From the NCBI GenBank assembly GCA_002173095.1, contig NHBK01000019.1, positions 1 to 64,000 on the forward strand: 64,000 nucleotides of DNA. The letters run 5' to 3'. Below, one piece after another: positions 34,801-44,547 of the stretch (the stretch's first letter is position 1; each line of letters opens with the position of its first letter). The notes beneath the pieces were generated by a model. The model was not told the DNA's origin, did not search any database, and worked only from the letters and a program-made list of their open reading frames with translations. The position numbers and the translations under genes are program-made. The stretch comes from Hyphomonadaceae bacterium TMED5. GTDB lineage: Bacteria; Pseudomonadota; Alphaproteobacteria; Caulobacterales; Hyphomonadaceae.

Positions 34801-37800
34801 GCCTGAACACAGAAGCCTATAACCGCGTCGAAGCGGCTCAGAAGCTCGCGGCGAAACCAGATGCCTCTATCTGGGTATCGGCCAATGCGGGCTCGGGCAA
34901 AACCAAAGTTCTGATCGACCGCGTGGCGCGTCTCCTTCTGCAAGGCGCACAGCCAGACAGCATTCTCTGCATCACCTACACAAAGGCGGCTGCCAGTGAG
35001 ATGCAGCAGCGTCTGTTCAAACGCCTTGGCAGCTGGTCCGTAATGAAGGATAGCGAGCTGGCCGCCGACCTTCAAAAGCTGGAAAGCAAAGAGGCGACCT
35101 TCACACAGCAACAGCTGAAAGATGCCCGCGCACTCTTTGCAAAGGCTCTGGAAACACCGGGCGGTCTGCGCATTGAAACCCTGCACGCCTTTGCGGGCCG
35201 CGTCCTGCGCCGCTTCCCGTTGGAAGCTGGCGTCCCGCCGGGCTTTAAAGAGCTGGATGATATCGACAATGCCACACTCTGGACCCATGCCGCACGCCTT
35301 GCTTTCGACCGGTTGAAAGCCGACCCGGCAAAATGGCCGCTCTTTGCCGAGCTGATGAGCGAGATCAAAGGCCTTCGCTATGATGGCGCGAAGAAGCTCA
35401 TCACTGACAATGCCTCAAAGCTGAAAACCTTTTTCGCCCGCCACCCGGACCCGGAAAGCTGGGGCTTTATTCTTGGCGATGTTCTGGGTGCGCCAGAAGC
35501 AACCAGCGAAGAATTGCTGGATAGTCTTGTCGGCTCTGGCCTACCAAAAGACCGGATCGGCGATGCCGTGCTTGAGCTTGAAGCCCGCGGCGGCAAAAAC
35601 GATCAGACCATGGCGAGCGAACTGCGCACCATTCTGGAAACGCAGGACCTGCAAGCCGCCTACACGCTCTATCGGAAGAATTTCTACGATTCGAAGAATG
35701 AGGTCCGCACCAAAGGCCGCTATACTAAAAAGTTTGAAGGCAGCCTTCTGGAGAACCTGTTCGGGCCGGTAGATGGCCGCGAGACCCAGCGCTTTTTCTC
35801 CATTGAAGGACAGATGCTCGCCGCAAAACTACGCGAACGCACCCTGACCCTTCTGAGAATGGCAGAGCCAATCCTCTCTGCTCATACCTATGAAAAGCGC
35901 ATTCGCGCAGGCCTCGATTTTGACGATCTGATCTCAAATACGCGCGATCTTCTCACGCGTGCGGGCCTTGCCGAATGGGTGCTTTATAAACTGGATGGCG
36001 GCATCAGCCATGTGCTGCTCGACGAAGCACAGGATACCAGCCCGGACCAATGGGTGATTGTAAACTCCCTCGTCTCTGAGTTTTTCTCAGGCGCAGGCAG
36101 TAAGGACCTTATCCGCACACTGTTTGTGGTGGGTGATGAGAAGCAATCCATCTATTCCTTCCAGGGCGCCGACACGGCCAAATTCCAGCGCGAACGCCAG
36201 AGCTTTTCAGCCCGCGACGCAGACGCGGATATTACCGGCGCAATCCATCTTCCATCGGTTGAGATGTCGTTCCGCTCCACGCCGCAAGTTCTCTCATTCG
36301 TGGATGCTGTGTTCAACGGCCCGGCTATGGCGGGCGGGCCGCCTTTCTCGACTGAAGCACCTGGCGGCGCAGATCAGATCAGCCATCAGGCCTTCCGGAA
36401 TACCGATACTGGCCATGTGGAAGTCTGGCCGCTGGAAGCCCCGGATGAGGCGCCCACAAATGTCCCATGGGATGCGCCCATTGATATGGAACGGCAGGTC
36501 TCGCCTGCGGCGCAACTGGCAGAGCGTATCGCAAAATGGGTGAAGCGCCGCTTAGAACCGGGCGCGCCGGGCATTTATCAGGAAGGCCGCGAAACCGAGC
36601 CGCGCCCTGCCCATGCCGGTGACATTCTTATTCTGGTGCGCTCACGCAAGGCGCTCTTCCATTCCATCATTCAGAAACTAAAGGCTGAAGGCCTGCCTGT
36701 TGCTGGCGCAGACCGCATAAATATTCTGAACACGCTCGCCGTGCAGGATGTTCTGAACCTCATCCGGTTTGCGCTCCTGCCAGAAAATGATCTGAAGCTC
36801 GCGGAAATCCTGAAGGGCCCGTTCCTTGGCCTGTTGGATGATGATGAACACCTCTTCCCGCTTGCCTATGGCCGTGAACGCACAAGCCTTTGGGAACGTG
36901 TACAGTTCAGGTCAAACCCAGACCATGACGCAGCGCGCACCTTCCTCGCCGAGGTTTTAAAGCGCCGCCATTTACCGGCCTTTGAATTCCTGAGCTGGGT
37001 GATGAATACGCGCCATTCGGCCATGGGCCAGACAGGCTGGCAAATGCTGAAAGCCCGCTTTGGCGCGCCTGCCCATGATCCGCTTGAAGCGCTCGTCTCA
37101 CTTGCTGCGAATATGGATGACGCGGACAGTGCCTCACTACAAACCTTCCTTGCCGCCGTCGAAAACACAGATAGCGACATTAAACGCGAACCGTCCGGCC
37201 CGGTTCAGGAAATTCGCGTCATGACAGTGCACGGCTCCAAAGGTTTGGAAGCGCCTATCGTCATATTGCCGGACACAACGGGTGTTGGACGGAACGATAT
37301 TTCCGGCCAGATGCTGTTCGATGAAAACGGCATGCCCTGCTGGATGAAGAAGGCCGAAGACGACTGCCCGGCCAGCGCAGCCCTTCGCGCGCTTCAGATC
37401 GACAAAGCCCGCGCCGAAAGCAATCGCCTTCTTTATGTGGCCCTGACCCGGGCCAAGGATGAGCTGATCATTTGTGGCGCATGGAGCGGCAAACCGGGCG
37501 GTGCAGGATTTAAAGCAGGCAGCTGGTATGAGCTGTGTCAGCAGACGGTGGAAAGCTGGACCTCCGCTGATGCGAGCACGGATGAGGAAGGCGTCTGGTC
37601 TTTGGGCGGACTGCCCCAGCCCGTTGTCGGTGGCGCGACTGCCCCAGATGATAGCGACGCCAAGCCATTGCCGGACTGGCTGTTCACACCACGATCGGTA
37701 CGAAGCTCAGAGCAACAGGACAAGCTGCGCGCGCCAAGCTCGCTTCTGCCGGGTGATACACCCGTCCTGCCCCCATTCGGCAAGGATCACGTCAAGCGCT

Positions 37801-38318
37801 TCCAACGTGGTCGCCTTATCCACGCGCTTCTGGAAATCCTGCCGGATACGCCAATGGAGAGCCGCCGCGAACGCGCCGAGCGCTTCCTTTCGACATGCCT
37901 TGATGCTGATGAGGCGCATCTGATGGAAGACGTGATCAATGTCACCTTCTCTGTATTGGATGCACCCGAGCTTGCACCTGTCTTCGGGCCAGGCGGCCGA
38001 CCTGAAGCGCCGGTCGTAGGCCGTGGGCCGAACCTGCCGGATGGGATCATCATCAATGGCCGCGTTGACCGGTTGCGCGTCACAGAAAATGAAGTCTGGG
38101 TGATCGACTATAAGACGGATCGTCCACCGCCAAAGCGCGCTGAAGACGTCGCCCTGCCTTATCTGGCGCAATTAGGGGCTTATCACGACGTGCTTTCTGT
38201 TACTTATCCTGACAAGTCTGTTAAATGCGCTTTATTGTGGACCGATGGACCCCACTTTATGGTTCTTGCCGAATCCGCCATGCTGGCGGCGCTCAAAAAG
38301 GCGCAAGAAACGAACTGA
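34797..38318 (+). CDS. addA: Double-strand break repair helicase AddA
   Basis: A 1173-residue UvrD-type helicase and nuclease that pairs with AddB. Walker A is ANAGSGKTKVLIDR (about 25-38), followed by TYTKAAASEMQQRLF. The DEAQDTSPDQW motif II lies near residue 405. VGDEKQSIYSFQGA, MTVHGSKGLEAP and LYVALTRAKDEL mark motifs III, V and VI. The nuclease domain near the C-terminus has RVDRLR…VWVIDYKTDRPPP. It sits directly after addB and 53 bases before trxA, the last gene of this operon. Confidence 0.95.
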   Translation: MSLNTEAYNRVEAAQKLAAKPDASIWVSANAGSGKTKVLIDRVARLLLQGAQPDSILCITYTKAAASEMQQRLFKRLGSWSVMKDSELAADLQKLESKEATFTQQQLKDARALFAKALETPGGLRIETLHAFAGRVLRRFPLEAGVPPGFKELDDIDNATLWTHAARLAFDRLKADPAKWPLFAELMSEIKGLRYDGAKKLITDNASKLKTFFARHPDPESWGFILGDVLGAPEATSEELLDSLVGSGLPKDRIGDAVLELEARGGKNDQTMASELRTILETQDLQAAYTLYRKNFYDSKNEVRTKGRYTKKFEGSLLENLFGPVDGRETQRFFSIEGQMLAAKLRERTLTLLRMAEPILSAHTYEKRIRAGLDFDDLISNTRDLLTRAGLAEWVLYKLDGGISHVLLDEAQDTSPDQWVIVNSLVSEFFSGAGSKDLIRTLFVVGDEKQSIYSFQGADTAKFQRERQSFSARDADADITGAIHLPSVEMSFRSTPQVLSFVDAVFNGPAMAGGPPFSTEAPGGADQISHQAFRNTDTGHVEVWPLEAPDEAPTNVPWDAPIDMERQVSPAAQLAERIAKWVKRRLEPGAPGIYQEGRETEPRPAHAGDILILVRSRKALFHSIIQKLKAEGLPVAGADRINILNTLAVQDVLNLIRFALLPENDLKLAEILKGPFLGLLDDDEHLFPLAYGRERTSLWERVQFRSNPDHDAARTFLAEVLKRRHLPAFEFLSWVMNTRHSAMGQTGWQMLKARFGAPAHDPLEALVSLAANMDDADSASLQTFLAAVENTDSDIKREPSGPVQEIRVMTVHGSKGLEAPIVILPDTTGVGRNDISGQMLFDENGMPCWMKKAEDDCPASAALRALQIDKARAESNRLLYVALTRAKDELIICGAWSGKPGGAGFKAGSWYELCQQTVESWTSADASTDEEGVWSLGGLPQPVVGGATAPDDSDAKPLPDWLFTPRSVRSSEQQDKLRAPSSLLPGDTPVLPPFGKDHVKRFQRGRLIHALLEILPDTPMESRRERAERFLSTCLDADEAHLMEDVINVTFSVLDAPELAPVFGPGGRPEAPVVGRGPNLPDGIIINGRVDRLRVTENEVWVIDYKTDRPPPKRAEDVALPYLAQLGAYHDVLSVTYPDKSVKCALLWTDGPHFMVLAESAMLAALKKAQETN

Positions 38319-38371
38319 TTTCCCGCAGGGCCGGATGGTGCTTGCGATAGCTTAGACAAGAGGAGGCGCAT

Positions 38372-38695
38372 ATGGCGGCCCTGGACATTAATGATGACAC
38401 GTTTGACACCGAAGTACTGGGCGCTGATGTCCCGGTAGTAGTCGATTTCTGGGCGGAATGGTGCGTGCCATGTAAGAAGCTCTCTCCAAACGTAGAGCGC
38501 GTTGCAGAAGAAATGGCTGGCAAAGTCAAAGTTGCGAAGCTGAACGTTGATGAGAACCCGGTCACCATGACGAAATATGGTGTGCGCGGCCTGCCAACGC
38601 TCATTCTTTTCAAGAATGGCAAAGTCACCGCAACGCATCTCGGCGACATGAACAAAGACAAGCTGGAAGAGTGGATCAAATCTGAAACGGCTTAA
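38372..38695 (+). CDS. trxA: Thioredoxin with WCVPC active site
   Basis: A 107-residue thioredoxin. The active site is W30-C31-V32-P33-C34-K; the usual thioredoxin motif has glycine at residue 32 (WCGPC). The rest matches: VVVDFWAEWC, the cis-proline in VRGLPTLILF, and the C-terminal helix. An AGGAGG ribosome binding site precedes the ATG. The G-to-V change between the cysteines should alter the redox potential, so a narrower role than the main thioredoxin is possible. It follows addA in the long operon. Its stop lies just before the converging folC stop. Confidence 0.93.
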   Translation: MAALDINDDTFDTEVLGADVPVVVDFWAEWCVPCKKLSPNVERVAEEMAGKVKVAKLNVDENPVTMTKYGVRGLPTLILFKNGKVTATHLGDMNKDKLEEWIKSETA

Positions 38696-38700
38696 GCCGA

Positions 38701-39978
38701 TCAGCTGATCACCTCGCCATTTCTGGCGAGCACATCACCCGCAAGATAAAGCGATCCGCAAATCAAAGCGTGATCGCTTTTTTCTTGCGCGATACGCGCC
38801 AATGCGTCGTCAAAGCTCTGATAGGCAGAGGCAGACAAGCCAATCTCGCGCGCGACTTCGGCCAGCGCCTCAGGGTCATGGCCCTTGCGGTCACCCGGCA
38901 TTGGAATGATGGCAACATGGCCAAGGCTGGATGCCATTTCAGAGAGATAGCTTTTCGCGTCTTTCACGCTCAGCATGGCGATAATCGCAGGAACCGGCGC
39001 ATGTGGTGCGAGCGCTTTTGAAATAGCGCGGGCCGCGTGCGGGTTGTGCCCGCCATCCACCAGCACAGTCTTGCCCGGCAGAGCGCGCGTCACATCCCCC
39101 TCACCCAGAGGCTGAAGCCGTGCTGGCCAGCTGACCTTTGCAAGGCCCGCCCGAAGTGCCTCGTCTTTTAGCTCGAAAACACCCGACGCCTGAAGCGCCA
39201 TAATGGCGAGCGACGCATTGCCCGCCTGATGCGGCCCTTCCAGACCAAGCGGCATGTCCTCAATCGACACATCACCGAGTTTGGCGCTCAGCGTACCTGC
39301 CTCGCCGAAAGAGATATCTGAAGGGTTGAGGAAACTGATGTCAGACTTTCGCACGCGCGCCTCGGCCTTCAGCGTCCGCGCGACCTCTGAATGCTGGGGC
39401 GCAGACACAACCGGTGAGCCAGATTTGATAATCCCGCCCTTTTCCCAGGCGATCTGACAAATATGCCGCCCCAGAAATTCCTTATGGTCATAATCAATCG
39501 GCGTGATGACACTCACAGCCGGATGATCGAACACATTGGTGGAATCAAACCGGCCACCCAGCCCGACCTCAATCAGGGTCAGGTCGGCAGGTGTTTCTGA
39601 AAACGCCAGATACGCACAACACGTAATGCCTTCGAAGAAAGAGATGGGCTCGCCACCATTCGCCTCGAGCACGCGCTCGGCATAGCTGCGAAGCGCCTCG
39701 TCGCTGATCAGCTTTCCAGCAATGCGTATGCGCTCATTGACTGAGATCAGATGCGGTGAAGTATCAACGTGAACTTTCAGGCCATGAGCTTCGGCAATGG
39801 CGCGCATAAAAGCCGTTGTAGAGCCTTTGCCATTCGTGCCTGCCACATGGATCACTGGCGGCATTTTATCCTGCGGACGCCCGAGCGCCTCCAGAACGCG
39901 GCGCACCGGCGCAGTGGAAAGCTTGAAGCTTGCAGGTTTCGGTAATGCGTCAAAGGCTGACAGAAGATCTGTCAGCAC
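38701..39978 (-). CDS. folC: Bifunctional folylpolyglutamate / dihydrofolate synthase FolC
   Basis: A 425-residue Mur-ligase-like enzyme that adds glutamates to dihydropteroate and tetrahydrofolate. The P-loop VAGTNGKGSTT (about 46-56), the TSPHLISVNERI segment and the LIEVGLGGRFDSTN motif are all present. VDGGHNPHA lies near residue 310. The annotated start is a GTG with only a weak ribosome binding site. It follows accD by 36 bases in the trpA-accD-folC order that is widespread in proteobacteria. Confidence 0.93.
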   Translation of the reverse strand: MLTDLLSAFDALPKPASFKLSTAPVRRVLEALGRPQDKMPPVIHVAGTNGKGSTTAFMRAIAEAHGLKVHVDTSPHLISVNERIRIAGKLISDEALRSYAERVLEANGGEPISFFEGITCCAYLAFSETPADLTLIEVGLGGRFDSTNVFDHPAVSVITPIDYDHKEFLGRHICQIAWEKGGIIKSGSPVVSAPQHSEVARTLKAEARVRKSDISFLNPSDISFGEAGTLSAKLGDVSIEDMPLGLEGPHQAGNASLAIMALQASGVFELKDEALRAGLAKVSWPARLQPLGEGDVTRALPGKTVLVDGGHNPHAARAISKALAPHAPVPAIIAMLSVKDAKSYLSEMASSLGHVAIIPMPGDRKGHDPEALAEVAREIGLSASAYQSFDDALARIAQEKSDHALICGSLYLAGDVLARNGEVIS

Positions 39979-40014
39979 GTCGCCGGTATTATTCAGGGGA
40001 TTGGCCCTCAGCGT

Positions 40015-40962
40015 TTATTCGACCGCGTCGACCGAAGGTGGTGCGACAGGTGGAAGACCTTCGCCATTTTCGCTCGTCTTGCGGGACATAAGGTGCCCAA
40101 GAATACGGCCAAGCACAGTCGGGATCTCACGACGGTCAACAACCATATCCACCACGCCTTTATCCTTCAGGAACTCAGAACGCTGGAAGCCTTCAGGAAG
40201 TTTCTGACGGATGGTCTGTTCGATGACGCGCGGACCAGAAAACGCAATCATGGCTTCTGGTTCTGCAAGGTGAACATCGCCCAGCATGGCGTAAGACGCG
40301 GATACACCGCCACTCGTCGGGTCGGTGAGGATCACGACGTAAGGCAGGCCAGCTTCTTTCACATCCTGAATAGCCAGCGTGGTACGCGGCATTTGCATCA
40401 GGGAAAGCGTGCCTTCCTGCATGCGTGCGCCGCCAGACGCGGTGCAGACGATGAGCGCAGCATCACGCGCAACAGCCATTTCAGCCGCCGTGATGAAAGC
40501 TTCACCCGCAGCCATGCCCAGAGACCCGCCCATAAAGGCAAAGTCCTGAACCAGAACGACAGCCGGCTTGCCGCCAATGCGGCCAAAGGCAGCCGCCATA
40601 CAGTCATCCTGATCGATATTATTGCCGTTCGGGTCGGACTTGTTGCGATCACCGATTTTGGCTTTCGCGCCGCGCAGACGGTCAACATAGCGTTTGTCGT
40701 CTTTGAATTTCAGCGGGTCGCGCGGCACTTCCGGAAGTTCAATTTTCTCCCAGTTTGCATCGTCGAACATGGAGCGGAAACGCACCAGTGGACCCACGCG
40801 CAAATGCGCGCCAGACGGGGTTACCCAGAAGCTTGCTTCAAGATCTGGTCGAAAAATAAGCTCACCAGATTTCGGGCATTTCACCCAAAGGTTTTCCGGT
40901 GTTTCACGCTTACCGAATACCGATTTGAGCCCTGGTGGGCTGATATTGGAAAGCCAGTTCAT
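40015..40962 (-). CDS. accD: Acetyl-CoA carboxylase carboxyltransferase subunit beta
   Basis: A 315-residue subunit that, with AccA, transfers the carboxyl group from biotin to acetyl-CoA to form malonyl-CoA. The carboxyltransferase core has FMGGSLGMAAGE (about 144-155), TASGGARMQEG and LTDPTSGGVSASYA. The E. coli protein has a four-cysteine zinc finger at the N-terminus; here only C29 of that region is seen (LWVKCPKSGEL), as in other alphaproteobacteria I recall. The ATG at 40962 has GGAG six bases upstream; a TTG five codons earlier overlaps trpA. It lies 11 bases after trpA. Confidence 0.93.
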   Translation of the reverse strand: MNWLSNISPPGLKSVFGKRETPENLWVKCPKSGELIFRPDLEASFWVTPSGAHLRVGPLVRFRSMFDDANWEKIELPEVPRDPLKFKDDKRYVDRLRGAKAKIGDRNKSDPNGNNIDQDDCMAAAFGRIGGKPAVVLVQDFAFMGGSLGMAAGEAFITAAEMAVARDAALIVCTASGGARMQEGTLSLMQMPRTTLAIQDVKEAGLPYVVILTDPTSGGVSASYAMLGDVHLAEPEAMIAFSGPRVIEQTIRQKLPEGFQRSEFLKDKGVVDMVVDRREIPTVLGRILGHLMSRKTSENGEGLPPVAPPSVDAVE

Positions 40963-40973
40963 GCGTTTCTCCG

Positions 40974-41804
40974 TCAAGCGGTCTCGCCATTCCTGTTCAG
41001 GCCAGCGGAAAGCTCCCGCGTCAGTTGGCCTATCGACTCAATTACGTCAGCGCGTGACTTACCCTGCTGCATCCCAGATATAATATCAATAAATGCAGAG
41101 CCAACGACAACACCGTCGCTAATGGCAGACATTTCACGCGCCTGCTCACCTGTTTTTATACCAAACCCGACACAGACTGGAAGACCAGACGTATCCTGAG
41201 CGAGTTTCACGCCCGGTTCGATTTCAGAAACGACTGCGCGTTTCGCACCCGTTACACCGGTCACAGAGACATAATAAAGGAAACCGCTCGCGCCATGCGC
41301 CACGGCTTTCATACGTTCTGCCTGCGTGGTTGGCGTCGCCAGTCGGATCACAGCCAGTTCGTGCGGCGCATAAGCATCACGCACAGGCTGATCTTCTTCC
41401 GGCGGAAGGTCGACCAGAATGCTGCCATCAAGGCCCGCATCTGCGGCCGCCGCGGCAAAAGCCTCATAGCCCATATGGTGGATAGGGTTTGCATAGCCCA
41501 TCAGAATGACAGGGGTTGTCTGATTAGTTTCGCGGAAGCGCTTAGCCAGCGCCAGAACATCGCGAAGTTTCGTGCCTGCTTTCAGGCTGCGCTGACCAGC
41601 ACGCTGAATGCTTGGGCCATCTGCCATCGGGTCTGTAAATGGTGCGCCAAGTTCAATGAGGTCTGCACCGTTTTCGACCAGCGCATTCATCGCCTGATAG
41701 CTGGTCTCCATGTCCGGATCGCCGGCCATGATATAGGTGACGAGCGCAGTACGCTGTTCTGATTTGGCTTTTTCAAACGCAGCGGAAATTCTGGAAACAG
41801 GCAT
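40974..41804 (-). CDS. trpA: Tryptophan synthase alpha chain
   Basis: A 276-residue TIM barrel that splits indole-3-glycerol phosphate into indole and glyceraldehyde 3-phosphate; the indole is channelled to TrpB. The catalytic glutamate and aspartate are in LIELGAPFTDPMADGP (about 46-61). The loop 6 LATPTTQAERM and phosphate-binding GFGIKTGEQAR and VVVGSAFID are conserved. trpB lies about 1.5 kb upstream on the same strand, split off by cutA, a VOC gene and a reversed membrane-protein gene. No strong ribosome binding site is seen. Confidence 0.95.
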   Translation of the reverse strand: MPVSRISAAFEKAKSEQRTALVTYIMAGDPDMETSYQAMNALVENGADLIELGAPFTDPMADGPSIQRAGQRSLKAGTKLRDVLALAKRFRETNQTTPVILMGYANPIHHMGYEAFAAAAADAGLDGSILVDLPPEEDQPVRDAYAPHELAVIRLATPTTQAERMKAVAHGASGFLYYVSVTGVTGAKRAVVSEIEPGVKLAQDTSGLPVCVGFGIKTGEQAREMSAISDGVVVGSAFIDIISGMQQGKSRADVIESIGQLTRELSAGLNRNGETA

Positions 41805-41940
41805 TGAGGTTGGTCAGTCCGGTGAAAAATTCAATCGCTCTGGCGGAAACGCGCCCATCCGGGCGGGGTCTGGGTTGCTTAGTTGGTCTTTCATGTCCAC
41901 ACAAGCCCCGCAATGGTTTTAGGGCGAAGCTGAAAGCGCG

Positions 41941-42516
41941 ATGATCATGGATGAACTGACCCAGCGACAAATGGAAATGGTGCGCGAAGAACGCCTGCGC
42001 CGGTCTCGCCAGCAGTTTGAATATGTGCGCCTCAATCTCATCAATGTCGGCGTCTTGTCTCTGTTTGCGATTTTCGGGGCAAGCTCCGGCGATGTCGGCG
42101 GCATTCTGGCGAAAATCTCAGCCGATAAGATCGTCCTTTCTCTCATGGTGGTTCTGGCGCTTGTCTCCACCACTTTATTCTTCCTCTGGATGGATGATGC
42201 CATCTCGATTGCGGGCTTTGACCATTATCTGAAAGAGGTGGAAGAAACACATGCGCTGGAAGGCGGCGCCTATTGGTTTGCGCATAGAGAAAAACTGAAT
42301 AAGACCGCCGTATTCAGCCTGAAGCACTGGCTGTTCAACACGGCCGTTTTGCTGGCTTTTGTGTGCCCGCCCATCATTTTGTTGCTGTTTATTCTGCTCG
42401 CCAAAGGGCCAGACCTGCCGGGCATTGCACTATTCGGACTGTTTACGCTGATCGTGCTGTTGCTGCTTGGGCCATTCTTCATCTGGCGCTTCTTCTCACG
42501 CCGTCTGTATGGCTAG
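41941..42516 (+). CDS. Four-helix membrane protein of unknown function
   Basis: A 191-residue protein, reversed relative to its neighbours. An N-terminal charged helix (about 1-30, with repeated Glu and Arg) is followed by hydrophobic segments at about 33-53, 62-84, 131-155 and 160-184. A soluble loop lies between the second and third (WMDDAISIAGFDHYLKEVEE). I do not recognise the family. It stands between trpA and cutA and breaks the tryptophan cluster. The ATG three codons later (41947) is also possible. Its end overlaps the cutA stop by four bases. Confidence 0.75.
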   Translation: MIMDELTQRQMEMVREERLRRSRQQFEYVRLNLINVGVLSLFAIFGASSGDVGGILAKISADKIVLSLMVVLALVSTTLFFLWMDDAISIAGFDHYLKEVEETHALEGGAYWFAHREKLNKTAVFSLKHWLFNTAVLLAFVCPPIILLLFILLAKGPDLPGIALFGLFTLIVLLLLGPFFIWRFFSRRLYG

Positions 42517-42836
42517 CTGACGCTGACTTCGCCCTTCACCCATTTGGCAAACTTTTCCGGCGCATTGGCAATCGGAAAAGCCAGAATCGCGGGCGTATCG
42601 GCTGGATGTAGCGCAATGATCAATGTTTCCAGATCAGGCCATAGCTCTTCAGTCGCCTTCAGCCAGAGCACATATTCCTCATCGCGCGCCAGCTTGCCTT
42701 CCCAGCGATAAATAGTCCGGATCGGCCCTTCAATATTGGCACAGGCCGCAAGACGACCATCAACAGTTGCCTCAGCCAGGCGATAGGCCAGCTCCTGAGT
42801 TGGGCAATTCACGCGAATGAGCAAAAGTTCGGTCAT
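42513..42836 (-). CDS. cutA: Divalent-cation tolerance protein CutA
   Basis: A 107-residue trimeric CutA1 protein, linked to copper and other divalent cation tolerance. The family core is seen in NCPTQELAYRLAEATVDGRLAAC, then ANIEGPIRTIYRWEGKL and the EEYVLWLKAT strand. The typical HPADTPAILAFPI (family HPYE.P.i) lies near residue 77. An AAGGG ribosome binding site precedes the start. It shares the direction of trpB and trpA, in between them. Its stop overlaps the reversed membrane-protein gene. Confidence 0.92.
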   Translation of the reverse strand: MTELLLIRVNCPTQELAYRLAEATVDGRLAACANIEGPIRTIYRWEGKLARDEEYVLWLKATEELWPDLETLIIALHPADTPAILAFPIANAPEKFAKWVKGEVSVS

Positions 42837-42922
42837 GCCTGCCCTTATCCCGATGAAACGGTTGAGAAATCCATAATTTTTATAAGTACTTTGAGCAAAA
42901 AAAGCCCATGCCCGGCCTTTAG

Positions 42923-43318
42923 TCAGGCTTCCGGCTCATGACAGACAAAACAGAGCTTGTTGCCATCTGGGTCACGAACATAAGCGGCATAAAAATCGGC
43001 ATGGTAATGCAGACGCAGGCCCGGCGGGCCTTCGCAACGCCCAAGGTTTTCCATCGCAACAGAATAGACATGATCAACCGTCGCACGGTCCGGCGCCAGA
43101 AGCGCATTCATCTGGCCATTACCCGGCTCATGAGTTGAGCCATTCTGCGGCAATGTCAGGAAAAACCACGGACGATCCCCGGCCTGATTGGCCCAGGAGA
43201 TAAACGGCGTCGTGTCATTGAAATACATAATACGCAGGCCCAGCGCCGCCATGACCGGCTCATAAAACCGACGGGCCTGCGGGAAATCTCGGGTTGCCAC
43301 TGTTACATGTGAAAGCAA
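42923..43318 (-). CDS. VOC-superfamily (glyoxalase-like) protein
   Basis: A 131-residue single-domain protein of the vicinal oxygen chelate fold. Landmarks are VTVATRDFPQARRFYEPVM near the start, then FISWANQAGDRPWFFL and the C-terminal DFYAAYVRDPDGNKLCFVCHE. Candidate metal ligands are the histidine near residue 4 (SHVTVAT), a histidine in LRLHYHADF and the glutamate in CHEPE. Function could be glyoxalase, dioxygenase or antibiotic binding. I place the start at a TTG at 43318, six bases after GAGGGG; a TTG two codons earlier touches that site. It lies just downstream of trpB. Confidence 0.82.
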   Translation of the reverse strand: MLSHVTVATRDFPQARRFYEPVMAALGLRIMYFNDTTPFISWANQAGDRPWFFLTLPQNGSTHEPGNGQMNALLAPDRATVDHVYSVAMENLGRCEGPPGLRLHYHADFYAAYVRDPDGNKLCFVCHEPEA

Positions 43319-43335
43319 AGGCAACCCCTCTCAGA

Positions 43336-44547
43336 TCAGATCTCGATACCCAGATGTTCGGCAACGGAGAAAATGTCCTTATCGCCGCGACCACACATAT
43401 TCATGATGATGATCTTATCAGGTCCCATCTCTTTGGCGACCTCACCCACGCGCGCCAGCGCATGAGACGGTTCAAGTGCCGGAATAATGCCCTCAAGCCT
43501 GGTGCACAGCTTGAACGCTTCGAGAGCTTCAGTGTCGGTGCAGGTCAGATATTCCGCACGGCCACTGTCGCGCAGGAAGGCATGTTCCGGGCCAATACCC
43601 GGATAGTCCAGACCGGCAGAGATTGAGTGCGCATCGATAATCTGTCCGTCATCATCCTGCAGAAGATAGGTACGGTTGCCATGCAGAATGCCCGGCTCGC
43701 CGCCATTGAGGGCCGCCGCATGCATACCGGTTTCAACGCCATGACCTGACGCTTCAACACCGATCAGACGAACGCTTTCATCTTCAAGGAAGGGGTGGAA
43801 CAGGCCAATCGCGTTAGACCCACCGCCAATGCACGCCATCACGGCGTCTGGCAGACGGCCTTCACGTTCCAGCATTTGCTCACGCGCTTCACGGCCAATC
43901 ACAGACTGGAAGTCACGCACGAGTTCAGGATACGGGTGCGGGCCAGCCGCAGTACCAATGCAATAGAATGTGTCTTTGATATTGGTCACCCAATCACGCA
44001 GCGCTTCATTCATCGCATCTTTCAGCGTGCCCGTGCCGCTTTCCACTGGCACGATTTCCGCGCCCAGCAGTTTCATGCGGAAGACGTTTGGCTTTTGACG
44101 CTGAACATCGGTCGCACCCATAAAGACGACGCATTGCAGACCAAAGCGCGCGCAAACGGTTGCCGTCGCAACACCGTGCTGGCCAGCACCGGTTTCAGCG
44201 ATGATACGCTTTTTGCCCATGCGCATAGCGAGCAGCACCTGCCCAAGGCAGTTATTGATTTTGTGCGCGCCGGTATGGTTCAGCTCATCACGCTTCAGAT
44301 AGATTTTGGCACCGCCAAAATGCTCGGTCAGACGCTCTGCAAAATAGAGCGGAGACGGACGGCCAACATAATGCGCCCAGAGATCTTCCATCTGAGCCTG
44401 AAAAGCCGGGTCTTTTTGTGCGGCCCGATATTCCTTCTCAAGATCCAGCACGAGCGGCATCAGCGTTTCGGCGACATAGCGGCCACCAAATTCGCCAAAG
44501 CGACCATTCGCATCCGGCCATTGATCCCAGGTGTTACGTAAATCCAT
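43336..44547 (-). CDS. trpB: Tryptophan synthase beta chain
   Basis: A 403-residue PLP enzyme that joins indole and serine to make tryptophan. The PLP lysine is in the diagnostic [12 protein letters not shown] (about 87-98). [18 protein letters not shown] (phosphate-binding) and the KLYLK-type [10 protein letters not shown] are all present. The C-terminal region carries CGRGDKD. An AAGGA stands 10-11 bases before the start. It is the first gene of a short leftward unit with the VOC gene and cutA. The FNR-like gene diverges upstream. Confidence 0.96.
   Translation of the reverse strand: MDLRNTWDQWPDANGRFGEFGGRYVAETLMPLVLDLEKEYRAAQKDPAFQAQMEDLWAHYVGRPSPLYFAERLTEHFGGAKIYLKRDELNHTGAHKINNCLGQVLLAMRMGKKRIIAETGAGQHGVATATVCARFGLQCVVFMGATDVQRQKPNVFRMKLLGAEIVPVESGTGTLKDAMNEALRDWVTNIKDTFYCIGTAAGPHPYPELVRDFQSVIGREAREQMLEREGRLPDAVMACIGGGSNAIGLFHPFLEDESVRLIGVEASGHGVETGMHAAALNGGEPGILHGNRTYLLQDDDGQIIDAHSISAGLDYPGIGPEHAFLRDSGRAEYLTCTDTEALEAFKLCTRLEGIIPALEPSHALARVGEVAKEMGPDKIIIMNMCGRGDKDIFSVAEHLGIEI

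Noticed and set aside
40850-40885. Loss of the AccD zinc finger as a sign of a broken gene
   Set aside because: Only one of the four E. coli cysteines is present, but I recall the same pattern in other alphaproteobacterial AccD proteins and the catalytic core is complete.
40093-41199. A 368-codon plus-strand frame across accD and trpA
   Set aside because: It spans two real genes in antisense and has a His/Arg-rich composition expected from reversed coding sequence.
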